Shown: in pieces, positions 15,384 to 23,304 of the stretch
How positions within the stretch are numbered: position 1 is the stretch's first letter
Layout of the letters: each line of letters opens with the position of its first letter
NCBI RefSeq assembly: GCF_030269665.1
Contig: NZ_BSTS01000012.1
Location: forward strand, 62,001 to 126,000
DNA: 64,000 nucleotides
Reading direction: 5' to 3'
Source of the DNA: Actinomycetospora sp. NBRC 106375
GTDB lineage: Bacteria > Actinomycetota > Actinomycetes > Mycobacteriales > Pseudonocardiaceae
Notes under the pieces: generated by a model
The model's database searches: none
Seen by the model: the letters and a program-made list of their open reading frames with translations, nothing else
What the model was told of the DNA's origin: nothing
Translations under genes and position numbers: made by a program

Positions 15384-16625
15384 ATGACCGAGGACACACG
15401 GGACGGGGTCGGCTACTGGGCGCCGCAGTGCCCGGCCGGCGCCCACGACGACCCCGGGTTCCGGCGGGACCACTTCGACCCGCTCTCGGAGACCCTCACC
15501 CGGGGCCGGTACGTGCGCGTCGCCGGGGAGATGGCGCAGAGCTGCCCGGTGACCCACACCGACGGCTACAAGGCCGGGATCTGGACGGTCTCTGGGTACG
15601 AGGAGATCCAGGACGTGCACCGGGCCGAGGGGACGGCGTTCTCCGCGTTCCCCGTGCTGCTCCAGGACCTCGGCAACACCCGGCCGGTGATCCCGATGGA
15701 GTCCGACCCGCCGCTGCACCGCCAGTACAAGCAGATCATCGCGCCGCCGCTGTCGCGGTCGGCGCAGGCGGCGCGCGAGCCCGCCTACCGCGAGGTCACG
15801 CGCACGCTGCTCGACGCGGTCCTCCCCCACGGCCGCGCCGAGCTGTTCGGTCAGTTCTGCACGCCGCTGGCCGCCCACTCGCTGATGGAGGCGATGGGGG
15901 TCCCCGGCCCCGACCGCGGCCGCCTCGCCGAGCTCGCCGTCTCACTCGTGCGCGGCGAGGGCGCCGACGGCGCGGCGGCCGCCGAGGTCTACGACTTCTT
16001 CGGCGGGCTCGCCGCGCAGCGCCGGCGGGCGCCGGGCGAGGACATCGTGTCGCTGCTCTGCGCGGCGACGGTCGACGACCGGCCGCTGACCGAGACCGAG
16101 ATCCTCGACTACTGCATGATCCTGCTGCCCGCCGGCTTCGAGACCACGGCGTCGACGATGAGCTTCCTGTTCCTGCTGCTGGCCGAGCGGCCCGACGTCG
16201 CCGAGCGGCTGCGCGCCGAGCCCGCCCGCATCCCCGACGCGATCGAGGAGCTGATGCGCTACGCCACGCCGACGCGCTCGCACACCCGCACCGTGACCGC
16301 CGACTGCGTCATCGGCGGGCGCGAGCTGCGCACGGGCGAGCGCGTCTACCTCAACTGGGCGGGGGCCAACCACGACCCGCGGACGTTCCCGCGCCCCGAC
16401 GAGATCGACCTGGACCGCCGCCCGAACCGGCACATGGCCTTCGGGTTCGGCTCCCACGTCTGCGTCGGGATGCACCCGGCACGCGCCGAGATGAAGGTCG
16501 CCCTCGAGGAGGCCCTCGCCGCGATGGACGACCTCCGCCTCACCGACCCCGCCGACGTCGTCGAGACGATCGGGACCACCTGGGCGATCTCGCACCTGCC
16601 GGTGACGTTCACACCCCTGCGCTGA
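15384..16625 (+). CDS. Cytochrome P450
   Basis: A 413-residue soluble bacterial P450 that inserts oxygen using electrons from ferredoxin. The haem-binding motif is FGFGSHVCVGMHPARAE with the ligand Cys near residue 360. The I-helix has AGFETTAS (about 250-257) and the K-helix ExxR is EELMR (about 288-292). The N-terminus (VGYWAPQCPAGAHDDPGFRRDHFDPLSETL) resembles P450s of steroid or terpene-like substrates in mycobacteria, but the substrate is not readable. The ATG at 15384 follows CGGGAGG. A likely -10 element, CACTAGCGT, lies at about 15309-15317. No ferredoxin gene is adjacent. The gene ends in the strong hairpin at 16629-16679. Confidence 0.92.
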   Translation: MTEDTRDGVGYWAPQCPAGAHDDPGFRRDHFDPLSETLTRGRYVRVAGEMAQSCPVTHTDGYKAGIWTVSGYEEIQDVHRAEGTAFSAFPVLLQDLGNTRPVIPMESDPPLHRQYKQIIAPPLSRSAQAAREPAYREVTRTLLDAVLPHGRAELFGQFCTPLAAHSLMEAMGVPGPDRGRLAELAVSLVRGEGADGAAAAEVYDFFGGLAAQRRRAPGEDIVSLLCAATVDDRPLTETEILDYCMILLPAGFETTASTMSFLFLLLAERPDVAERLRAEPARIPDAIEELMRYATPTRSHTRTVTADCVIGGRELRTGERVYLNWAGANHDPRTFPRPDEIDLDRRPNRHMAFGFGSHVCVGMHPARAEMKVALEEALAAMDDLRLTDPADVVETIGTTWAISHLPVTFTPLR

Positions 16626-16628
16626 AAC

Positions 16629-16679
16629 GACCGAAGGGCACCCTCGCTCGAGGAGATCGAGCGAAGGTGCCCTTCGGTC
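16629..16679. terminator. Bidirectional hairpin terminator between P450 and etfA
   Basis: The 23-base arms 16629-16651 and 16657-16679 pair at 22 positions around the loop GGAGA, four bases after the P450 stop and 18 bases from the etfA stop. The arms contain the same GACCGAAGGGCACC/GAGCGAAGG core seen in the repeats at 5321-5376. Confidence 0.8.
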
Positions 16680-16696
16680 AGAAAGACAGGGCGCGC

Positions 16697-17656
16697 CTAC
16701 GAGCTGCGCTTGCCGACCTCCTCGCTCAGCTGCGGGCTGATCGAGAACAGGTCGCCCACGACACCGAAGTCGGCGATCTCGAAGATCGGGGCCTCGGGGT
16801 CCTTGTTGACCGCGACGATCGTCTTCGAGGTCTGCATCCCGGCGCGGTGCTGGATCGCGCCGGAGATGCCGAGCGCGATGTAGAGCGACGGCGACACCGT
16901 CTTGCCGGTCTGCCCCACCTGGAACTGGTTGGGGTAGTAGCCCGAGTCGACGGCGGCACGCGAGGCGCCGACGGCGGCGTGCAGCGAGTCGGCGAGCGTC
17001 TCGACGACCGAGAAGTTGTCGGCCGACCCCACACCGCGGCCACCGGCGACGACCACGTTCGCCTCGGTGAGCTCCGGGCGGTCGCCGCCGACGATCGGCG
17101 CGCGGTTCGACACCTTGGCGGACGTCGCCTCGTCGATCGCCGGGACGTCGACGGTCTCCTGGGCGCCGGCGCCCGCGTGCTCCTCGGGCTCGATCGAGCC
17201 GCCGCGCCACGAGATCACCGCGGTATCCGTGGTCGCGCGGGCCGAGACGGTGAAGGCGCCACCGAAGATCGAGTGGGTGCCCTCGCGCTCGCCGTCGAGG
17301 TCGACGACGTCGTTGAGCCAGCCGGAGTTGGTGCGCACGGCCAGGCGGCCGGCGACCTCGCGCCCGTCGGCGCCCGCGGCGACGAGGACCGCCGGCGGGG
17401 AGACCCGCTCGACGAGGGCGGCCAGCGCGTCGACCTGCGGGGTCGACAGGTAGTTGACGGCGTCGTCGGACTCCGCGACGTAGATCTTCTCGGCGCCGTG
17501 CGCCGCGAGACCCTCGGCGAGCTTCGCCGCCGTGCCGGGCGTGCCGACGACGACCGCGGACGGCTCGCCCAGCCGGCGCGCGGCCGTGAGCATCTCGTAG
17601 GTGTTCTTCTTGATCTCCCCGTCGACGTGGTCGACGAGGACCAGGACCTCAGCCAT
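16697..17656 (-). CDS. etfA: Electron transfer flavoprotein alpha subunit
   Basis: A 319-residue subunit that carries the FAD of ETF and passes electrons from acyl-CoA dehydrogenases to ETF-quinone oxidoreductase. The C-terminal FAD-binding domain is plain: [73 protein letters not shown]. The N-terminal domain starts [23 protein letters not shown]. The ATG at 17656 follows GGAGAACCC; the gene is 29 bases downstream of etfB in one operon. It is probably the redox partner of the acyl-CoA dehydrogenase at 1941-3167 and others in the genome. Confidence 0.96.
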   Translation of the reverse strand: MAEVLVLVDHVDGEIKKNTYEMLTAARRLGEPSAVVVGTPGTAAKLAEGLAAHGAEKIYVAESDDAVNYLSTPQVDALAALVERVSPPAVLVAAGADGREVAGRLAVRTNSGWLNDVVDLDGEREGTHSIFGGAFTVSARATTDTAVISWRGGSIEPEEHAGAGAQETVDVPAIDEATSAKVSNRAPIVGGDRPELTEANVVVAGGRGVGSADNFSVVETLADSLHAAVGASRAAVDSGYYPNQFQVGQTGKTVSPSLYIALGISGAIQHRAGMQTSKTIVAVNKDPEAPIFEIADFGVVGDLFSISPQLSEEVGKRSS

Positions 17657-17685
17657 GGGTTCTCCTCTTCGCAGTCAGGGGGTGA

Positions 17686-18468
17686 TCAGATGAGCTTCTG
17701 GCCCACGAGGAACTCGGCGATCTTCGTGCCGCCGTCGCCCTCGTCCTCGACCTTCTGGCCGCCGGACTTGGGCGGGCGCGGGGCGAAGGAGTCGACCTGG
17801 GTCAGCGAGCCGGCGAGGCCGACCTCGCCCGCGTCGAGCCCGAGGTCCGCGATGCCGATCGCGCTGACCGGCTTCTTCTTCGCGGCCATGATCCCCTTGA
17901 AGGAGGGGTAGCGCGGCTCGTTGATCTTCTCGCCGACGCTCACGACGGCGGGCAGCGCCGAGGTGACGTCGCACGTGCCCTCGTCGGTCTCGCGCTTCAC
18001 CGTCGCGGTGCCGTTCTCGACGGTCAGCGCGTTCGCGTGGGTCAGCGACGGCCAGCCGAGCACCTCGCCGAGCATCGCGGGCACGGCGCCGCTGCGGCCG
18101 TCGGTGGCCTCGTTGCCGGCCAGCACCAGGTCGACCTCCCCGACGGTGCCGACGGCCTTGGCCAGCACCTTGGCCGTGGTCACGGCGTCGGAGCCGTGCA
18201 GGGCCTCGTCGTTGACGTGGACGGCCTTGTCCGCGCCCATCGAGAGGGCCTTGCGGATGGCGTCGGTGGAGCGGTCGGGCCCGACCGTCAGGACGGTGAC
18301 CTCGGCGTCGCCGGCCTCCTTGATCTTGAGCGCCTCCTCGACGGCGCGCTCGTTGATCTCGTCGAGCACGGCGTCGGTCGACGCGCGGTCCAGCGTCTTG
18401 TCGGAGTCGGAGAGCGTGCGCTCCGACCAGGTGTCGGGCACCTGCTTGATCAGCACGACGATGTTCAT
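17686..18468 (-). CDS. etfB: Electron transfer flavoprotein beta subunit
   Basis: A 260-residue subunit that binds AMP and docks dehydrogenases. It starts MNIVVLIKQVPDTWSERTLS and has LVLAGNEATDGRSGAVPAMLGEVLGWPSLTHANAL and the C-terminal motif RYPSFKGIMAAKKKPV, all typical of the family. The ATG at 18468 was chosen over a longer frame because it starts the family N-terminus and follows AGGAGGTCGC. It is the first gene of etfBA. The region upstream carries three TACT-N4-AGTA operator-like sites, suggesting control by a TetR-type regulator responding to acyl-CoA. Confidence 0.96.
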   Translation of the reverse strand: MNIVVLIKQVPDTWSERTLSDSDKTLDRASTDAVLDEINERAVEEALKIKEAGDAEVTVLTVGPDRSTDAIRKALSMGADKAVHVNDEALHGSDAVTTAKVLAKAVGTVGEVDLVLAGNEATDGRSGAVPAMLGEVLGWPSLTHANALTVENGTATVKRETDEGTCDVTSALPAVVSVGEKINEPRYPSFKGIMAAKKKPVSAIGIADLGLDAGEVGLAGSLTQVDSFAPRPPKSGGQKVEDEGDGGTKIAEFLVGQKLI

Positions 18469-18533
18469 GGGCGTTCTGCGACCTCCTGTGCTCGCATCGT
18501 CCGGCCGAGCGCCGGGGCTACCGCCCGGTAACG

Positions 18534-18545
18534 TACTCGTCGGTA
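18534..18545. promoter_or_regulatory. Operator-like site, TACT-N4-GGTA
   Basis: TACTCGTCGGTA, one base off the perfect palindrome, lies 65 bases upstream of the etfB start. It matches the two sites at 18613 and 18638, including the flanking GTAAC. It is a likely third binding site for the same repressor. Confidence 0.5.
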
Positions 18546-18610
18546 ACCTGCGTTCTGCCCCGACTCTCCCACGCCTGATCGGGAAAGGCACGGTGGCGTA
18601 TCCCTCTCAT

Positions 18611-18651
18611 GTTACTGACGAGTAGGGTGTAGGGCCCTACTCGGCAGTAAC
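18611..18651. promoter_or_regulatory. Paired TACT-N4-AGTA operators in a large inverted repeat
   Basis: The arms 18611-18627 (GTTACTGACGAGTAGGG) and 18635-18651 pair at 16 of 17 positions. Each arm contains its own palindrome: TACTGACGAGTA at 18613-18624 and TACTCGGCAGTA at 18638-18649, 25 bases apart centre to centre. It lies between divergent etfB and the small gene at 18731, and fits a dimer-of-dimers TetR-family operator for fatty-acid or acyl-CoA control. Confidence 0.6.
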
Positions 18652-18730
18652 CCGAGGGTGTCCGAAACGGGCGATATGCTGGCGGTCAGCGGGGCGGAGA
18701 GACCGCCCCGCCCGCCCCTCAGGAGACGTC

Positions 18731-18889
18731 GTGCCCGGTCTGTTCCAGAAGGTGCAGGAGTTCCTGCGCAGCCCGCAGGGTCGCAAGTACGCCGACCAGG
18801 CGAAGCGCTACGCGCAGGACCCGAAGAACCGTCAGAAGGCCCAGGACATGGTGAACAAGTTCCGCGGCAAGGGCGGCGGGCAGCACTGA
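18731..18889 (+). CDS. Small basic protein, 52 aa, MT0933-antitoxin-like
   Basis: A 52-residue hydrophilic helical protein starting at GTG 18731 behind AGGAGACGTC. The sequence (PGLFQKVQEFLRSPQGRKYADQAKRYAQDPKNRQKAQDMVNKF) has the amphipathic pattern and the FL-x-SPQGRK-x-x-x-QAK repeat seen in small actinobacterial proteins often annotated as MT0933-like antitoxins. No toxin gene is next to it, so a toxin-antitoxin role is doubtful. It is divergent from etfBA and shares the operator region. A strong hairpin at 18896-18932 follows its stop. Confidence 0.65.
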   Translation: MPGLFQKVQEFLRSPQGRKYADQAKRYAQDPKNRQKAQDMVNKFRGKGGGQH

Positions 18890-18895
18890 GGGCCT

Positions 18896-18932
18896 CCCGG
18901 CCGGTGTCGCTCGCGCAGCGACGCCGGCCGGG
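18896..18932. terminator. Hairpin terminator after the small basic protein gene
   Basis: The arms 18896-18911 (CCCGGCCGGTGTCGCT) and 18917-18932 pair at all but one position around CGCGC. It lies between the convergent ends at 18889 and 18948, so it probably serves both transcripts. Confidence 0.75.
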
Positions 18933-18947
18933 GACCGCTCGTCCGGG

Positions 18948-19886
18948 TCAGCCCAGGTAGTCGCCCATCCGGCGGAAGTAGTCGCCGGCGACGTGCTCGA
19001 CGCCCCGGGCGTCGAGCACGCGCTGGAGCACCAGGCCGTACTGCCGGCCCCGCCAGGCCTCGGGCCCCGCGACGACGATGACGCCCCGGCCCTCGCGGGC
19101 GAAGACGCGCCCGATCGTCCCGCCGCAGCGTTCCCGCGACACCGAGGCCTCGAGCACCCGCAGCCGCTCGCCGGAGTGCAGGCACCACGCGTTCGGGTAC
19201 GGCCCGGTCTGCGCCCGCACGAGGTTGACGAGGTCCCGCGCGGACCGGTCCCAGTGGATCCTGTTGTCCGGGTCGGCGCGCTTGTGGAAGAACGACGCGT
19301 GCTCGGGGTCCTGGCGCAGCCAGTCGTGCGGGCCGAACTCGATGCGGTCGAAGGCGTCGAGCGAGAGCGGCCCGAAGAGCGGCACCGTGCGTGCGAAGAG
19401 GTCCTCGGTGGTGTCGGTCGGGGTCACCGGCACGGTCCGCTGGGTGATGATGTCGCCGCGGTCGAGATCGGCGTCCATCCAGTGCGCGGTGATCCCGACC
19501 TGGCTCTCACCGTTGATCAGCGCCCAGTTCAGCGGGGAGAAGCCCGCGTAGCGCGGCAGCAGCGAGTCGTGGGTGTTGACGGTGCCGCGCGCCGGCGCGG
19601 AGAACACCTCCGGGCTGATCCAGGTGCGCCAGTTGCAGGCCAGGCCGATCTCGGCGCCCGACTCGCGGATCGCCTCGACCAGCTCGGCGTCCACGGCCTT
19701 CTCGCGGTAGAGCACGGGGATGTCGTGCTTGCGGGCGAGGTCGCCCATCGACTCGTCGAAGATCTCCGGTGCCCACTCCCCCTCCTCGGGGTGGCTGACG
19801 GTCAGCACGACCTCGTGGCGGGAGTCGAGCAGCGCGGCGAGGAGCTGGGCCCCCCACTTCTGGAACCCGAACAGGACGACGCGCAT
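18948..19886 (-). CDS. Hydroxyornithine formyltransferase (Fmt-like), siderophore biosynthesis
   Basis: A 312-residue formyltransferase of the methionyl-tRNA formyltransferase fold. It should move a formyl group from N10-formyl-tetrahydrofolate to N5-hydroxyornithine, as the CchA-type enzymes of coelichelin clusters do. The catalytic set is visible: Asn and His in NTHDSLLPRYAGFSPLNW and an Asp in AHWMDADLDRGDII. The start [20 protein letters not shown] is a normal N-terminus. The ATG at 19886 overlaps the last base of the MbtH stop, so the two are coupled. Position at the end of an IdeR-boxed operon and beside a hydroxyornithine NRPS makes a housekeeping tRNA role unlikely. Confidence 0.85.
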   Translation of the reverse strand: MRVVLFGFQKWGAQLLAALLDSRHEVVLTVSHPEEGEWAPEIFDESMGDLARKHDIPVLYREKAVDAELVEAIRESGAEIGLACNWRTWISPEVFSAPARGTVNTHDSLLPRYAGFSPLNWALINGESQVGITAHWMDADLDRGDIITQRTVPVTPTDTTEDLFARTVPLFGPLSLDAFDRIEFGPHDWLRQDPEHASFFHKRADPDNRIHWDRSARDLVNLVRAQTGPYPNAWCLHSGERLRVLEASVSRERCGGTIGRVFAREGRGVIVVAGPEAWRGRQYGLVLQRVLDARGVEHVAGDYFRRMGDYLG

Positions 19887-20116
19887 CAGCCGGCCTCCGC
19901 CGCGGTGCGCTCGCGCAGGCTGCGCGGCCGCAGGTCGGTCCAGTGCTCCTCGACGTAGGACACGCAGGCCTCCCGGGTCTCGCCCTCGGGCGGGGCACCG
20001 AACACGACCCGCCACCCGGCGGGCACGTCGGCGAACACCGGCCAGAGGCTGTGCTGGTCCTCGTCGTTGACGAGGACCAGGAAGCGCCCGTCGGCGTCGT
20101 CGAAGGGGTTGGTCAT
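19886..20116 (-). CDS. MbtH-like NRPS chaperone
   Basis: A 76-residue MbtH-family protein that binds NRPS adenylation domains and keeps them soluble and active. It has the signature order N-P-F-D near the start ([26 protein letters not shown]) followed by [33 protein letters not shown], including the conserved Trp residues. The ATG at 20116 lies 34 bases downstream of the chorismate-enzyme homologue and overlaps the formyltransferase start by one base. Its client is almost certainly the four-module NRPS at 25059-38600, although that lies in another transcript. Confidence 0.95.
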   Translation of the reverse strand: MTNPFDDADGRFLVLVNDEDQHSLWPVFADVPAGWRVVFGAPPEGETREACVSYVEEHWTDLRPRSLRERTAAEAG

Positions 20117-20150
20117 GATCGGCTCCCGTCCGGTCGGGGGTGCAGCGGGA

Positions 20151-21374
20151 TCAGGGGGTCGACTCGATGCCGAGCGCCGCCAGGAGGGTGCGGAACGTGG
20201 CGCCGGTACCGGCGAGCTCGGTCTCGGGCCGGCACCCCGCCGCGACCAGGGCCCCGGCCGACAGCCGCACGTGCCGCCCGCGGATCCCGGCGCAGGGGGC
20301 GGTCACGACCCACTCGCCGTCGCCGTCGGCGGCGCACCATCCCGCGGCGGCACCCAGGTGGCCACGATCGGCCTGCTCGAGGTCGTCGACCACGGCGCGG
20401 GCCACCTCGGGCGGGTCGCCCCAGGTCCCCGCGCCCGGGCGCAGGACCTCGGCCAGCTCGAGCGCCGTCGGGCGGGGCACCCGGAGGCGGCCCTCGACGC
20501 GGCTCACCAGGCGCCACCGCCGGGCCGTGGGCACGAGCGCGGGCGCCGTGGGCACGTCGAGGTGGTCGCACCAGGGGGCCAGTCGCTCGGCCGCCCGGGC
20601 GACGGCCACGGCGTGGGTCGTGAGGTCGGCCTGCGCCGCGAGCTCGCGGCCGCGCCGGACGTCCTCGTCCGGGTCGGCGCTGCGCCACGCGGTCCCGGCG
20701 AGGGGGGCGCTCACGACGCGGTCACCGTGCCGGGCGACCAGGAGCTCGTCGCCGAGCCCGACCAGCGAGGAGCCGCCGCGGTCGTCGAGGTCGACGCGGA
20801 CGGCCGAGGCGTCGTCGTCGGGATCGACGAGCGCGGACAGCAGTTCGTCCGGGTCCACCGGGCGGGGCGCGACGAGCGCGAGCGCGCGGGCGAGCACGAC
20901 GCTCCCGACCTCGCCGTCGGCGATCAGCTCGAGGGCGCGGTGCACGGCGGCCGCGTACCGCGGGGGTGCGGGCTCCGGGCGGACGTCCCACCCGGCGGCC
21001 CGCGCGTCCCGCGCGGGCGGCGGCGGCGCCGGGGCCCGCCGCGCGCGGCGCTCCCAGGCGACGGGGACGACGAGCCGCCCGGGCCGTCCGTCGTCGGCGC
21101 CCAGGACCCCCGTCACGAGCGGGTCCGCCACGCCCTCCGCGTGCAGTCGGGCCACCACGGCCGCGGCCCCGGCCCGCCCGGTCGCGGGGTCCGGCTCGAC
21201 CGTCGTGCGGACGCCGGTGGCGTGCAGCTCGCCGGACGGGAGGACGAGCACGGAGCGCGCGACCCCGGGGGCGGGCGCCGGGCCGGGGGGCGACGCGAGG
21301 CACTCCGGCGAGCTCTCCGTACGGTCCGTGCCGACAGTGCTGTCCGTGGGTGCACCCGTGGGCGTCGTGGTCAC
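20151..21374 (-). CDS. Isochorismate-synthase-like protein with degenerate active site
   Basis: A 407-residue homologue of EntC/DhbC, the enzyme that turns chorismate into isochorismate for aryl siderophores. The C-terminal fold is clear ([32 protein letters not shown]). However, the residues equivalent to the family's catalytic Lys, one Mg-binding Glu, a His and a substrate-binding Arg read Ser158 (GSVVLARAL), Thr253 (ADLTTH), Arg312 (LRPGAGTWG) and Pro360 (TAPCA). The acid Glu210 and Mg ligand Glu354 remain. No aryl-activating enzyme or DHB genes are near, so the protein may be a relic or a different activity. The first 125 residues are Pro/Ala-rich. The GTG start has a strong GAGGAGG site, and an IdeR box lies upstream at 21411. 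Confidence 0.75.
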   Translation of the reverse strand: MTTTPTGAPTDSTVGTDRTESSPECLASPPGPAPAPGVARSVLVLPSGELHATGVRTTVEPDPATGRAGAAAVVARLHAEGVADPLVTGVLGADDGRPGRLVVPVAWERRARRAPAPPPPARDARAAGWDVRPEPAPPRYAAAVHRALELIADGEVGSVVLARALALVAPRPVDPDELLSALVDPDDDASAVRVDLDDRGGSSLVGLGDELLVARHGDRVVSAPLAGTAWRSADPDEDVRRGRELAAQADLTTHAVAVARAAERLAPWCDHLDVPTAPALVPTARRWRLVSRVEGRLRVPRPTALELAEVLRPGAGTWGDPPEVARAVVDDLEQADRGHLGAAAGWCAADGDGEWVVTAPCAGIRGRHVRLSAGALVAAGCRPETELAGTGATFRTLLAALGIESTP

Positions 21375-21410
21375 GAGCGTCCTCCTCGACGGCCCGGAGC
21401 CGACGTTGAC

Positions 21411-21429
21411 TTAAGGTAGGCTCAGCAAA
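21411..21429. promoter_or_regulatory. IdeR/DmdR1 iron box
   Basis: TTAAGGTAGGCTCAGCAAA matches the consensus TTAGGTTAGGCTAACCTAA at 14 of 19 positions. It lies 36 bases upstream of the start of the isochorismate-synthase-like operon, consistent with iron-dependent repression. Confidence 0.7.
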
Positions 21430-21564
21430 GTCGGCACAGAGCGCGACTGTCAAGGTCGACATCCGTCACAAGTCGGTCGCCCTGACCACTCTCGGTGCGG
21501 CCATCGGTACCTGTCCGGTACGAAATGTGGCGCACTCCCCAGGGTGGTTGACCGCCGCGTCGAG

Positions 21565-21583
21565 TGAGGTGAGCCTTCCCTCC
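21565..21583. promoter_or_regulatory. Weak IdeR-like box before the ABC pair
   Basis: TGAGGTGAGCCTTCCCTCC matches the iron-box consensus at 12 of 19 positions and lies 26 bases upstream of the first ABC gene. It is suggestive only; the position and the regulon context raise its value. Confidence 0.4.
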
Positions 21584-21609
21584 GTGTCGGTCCGAGACGC
21601 TCTGACCCC

Positions 21610-23304
21610 GTGACGGCACCGATCACCGGGCCGCGCGTGCTGCGCGGCGCGATCCTCGACCAGCGGGGACCCGTCTCCGCCGCCGCGCTCCTGTTCATGG
21701 GCCACCAGGCGGGCGAGGCGCTGGTCCCGGTGCTGGTCGGCACCGTCGTCGACCGGGCCGTCGCGAGCGGCGACACCGGCGCCCTCCTGCGCTGGCTCGC
21801 CGTGCTCGGTCTCGACTTCCTCGTGCTGTCGTTCTGCTACCGCTGGGGCGCCCGGCGGGCCTGGCTCGGCGACGTCCGCGCCGACCAGCGGCTGCGGCTG
21901 CTCGTGGCCGACCGGCTGCTCGATCCGCGCGGGGGCGCCGAGACCGGCCGCCTGCCCGGCGAGCTCGCGAACCTCGCGGTCGCCGACGCCAAGCGCGTGG
22001 GGGTCGTGAACTTCGCCGTGCCGCTGGGGCTCGCGGCGCTGGCCGCCATGCTCGTCGCCGCGGTCTCCCTGGTGCGGATCTCCGTGCCGCTGGGCCTGCT
22101 GATCCTGCTCGGCACCCCGCCGCTGCTGCTGGTCGTGCACTTCCTGGGCGTCCCCCTGCAGCGCCGCAGCGGGCCCGAGCAGGAGCGGGCCGCCCGTGCC
22201 TCCGGTGTCGCCGCCGACCTCGTGGACGGGGTGCGGGTGCTCAAGGGTCTCGGCGCCGTCCCAGCCGCCGTGGCCCGCTACGAGCGGGCGAGCCAGGAGG
22301 CGCTGGGCGCCACCCTCGGCGCCACCCGCGTCCAGGCCGGCTACCAGGGCGCGGTGCTCGCCGCGAACGGGCTCTTCCTCGCGCTCGTCGCCCTCGTCGG
22401 CGGCCGCCTCGCCGCGGACGGTCAGATCAGCATCGGCGGCCTCGTCGCCGCGGTCGGCCTGGCGCAGTTCCTCATCACGCCCCTGCAGATGCTGGGGTGG
22501 GTCAACGGACGGATCGCCCAGGGCCGGGCCTCCGCCGCCCGCATCGCCGGGCTCCTGGCCGCCGGCCCCGCCGTCGCCGGCGGCGATCCGGCGGCGCCCC
22601 CGGTCCCCCACCGACCGGCGCTCGCCCTGCACGACCTGCACCACGGGTCCCTCCGCGGCGTCGATCTCGAGGTCGGGGCCGGGGAGACGGTCGGCGTCGT
22701 GGCGGCGGATCCCGCGGACGCCGCGGCGCTCGTCGCCTGCCTGGCGCGCGAGGTCGATCCGGCGCGCGGCACCGTCACGGTCGAGGGCCGGGCGCTGGCC
22801 GCCCACCCGCCGCGGACCGCGCGCAGCGGGGTGCTCGTCGCGTCGCACGGGGCCGAGCTGTTCTCCGGGACGCTGCGCGAGAACGTCGCCGCGGCCGCCC
22901 GCGACCCCGCGCCGGTCGCGTCGGCGATGGCCGCCGCGCAGGCCGACCAGGTCGCGGACGTGCTCCCCGACGGCGCGGAGACGCTGCTGCGTGAGCAGGG
23001 CCGCTCCCTGTCCGGCGGCCAGCGGCAGCGGGTCGCCCTGGCGCGGGCGCTCGCCGCCGACGCCCCGGTGCTCGTGCTGCACGACCCGACGACCGCCATC
23101 GACGGCGTCACCGAGATCCGCATCGCGGAGGGCGTCGCCGGCCTGCGGACGGACCGCACCACCCTCGTGCTCGCGACGAGCCCGGCGCTGCTCGCCGTCA
23201 CGCACCGGGTCGTCCTGGTGGTCGACGGGCGCGTCGCCGCGACCGGCACCCACGCCGAGCTGGTCGCGTCCCATCCCGTCTACCGGTCGGCGGTGCTGGG
23301 GTGA
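21610..23304 (+). CDS. ABC transporter, exporter fold, degenerate ATP site subunit
   Basis: A 564-residue half-transporter with about six membrane segments in residues 1-300 and an ATPase domain after about 340. The Walker A stretch reads VGVVAADPADAAAL (about 360-372), with no GKS/T, and Walker B reads VLVLHDPTTAID, lacking the catalytic Glu. The signature LSGGQRQRVALARAL (about 466) is intact. Paired with the next gene it forms a heterodimer with a single complete ATP site. Such pairs in siderophore loci either export the siderophore or, like IrtAB, import its ferric form. GTG start; four-base overlap with the partner gene. Probably iron regulated through the weak box upstream. Confidence 0.85.
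   Translation: MTAPITGPRVLRGAILDQRGPVSAAALLFMGHQAGEALVPVLVGTVVDRAVASGDTGALLRWLAVLGLDFLVLSFCYRWGARRAWLGDVRADQRLRLLVADRLLDPRGGAETGRLPGELANLAVADAKRVGVVNFAVPLGLAALAAMLVAAVSLVRISVPLGLLILLGTPPLLLVVHFLGVPLQRRSGPEQERAARASGVAADLVDGVRVLKGLGAVPAAVARYERASQEALGATLGATRVQAGYQGAVLAANGLFLALVALVGGRLAADGQISIGGLVAAVGLAQFLITPLQMLGWVNGRIAQGRASAARIAGLLAAGPAVAGGDPAAPPVPHRPALALHDLHHGSLRGVDLEVGAGETVGVVAADPADAAALVACLAREVDPARGTVTVEGRALAAHPPRTARSGVLVASHGAELFSGTLRENVAAAARDPAPVASAMAAAQADQVADVLPDGAETLLREQGRSLSGGQRQRVALARALAADAPVLVLHDPTTAIDGVTEIRIAEGVAGLRTDRTTLVLATSPALLAVTHRVVLVVDGRVAATGTHAELVASHPVYRSAVLG

Noticed and set aside
18731-18889. A toxin-antitoxin pair.
   Set aside because: Only the small antitoxin-like gene is present; neither neighbour is a toxin.
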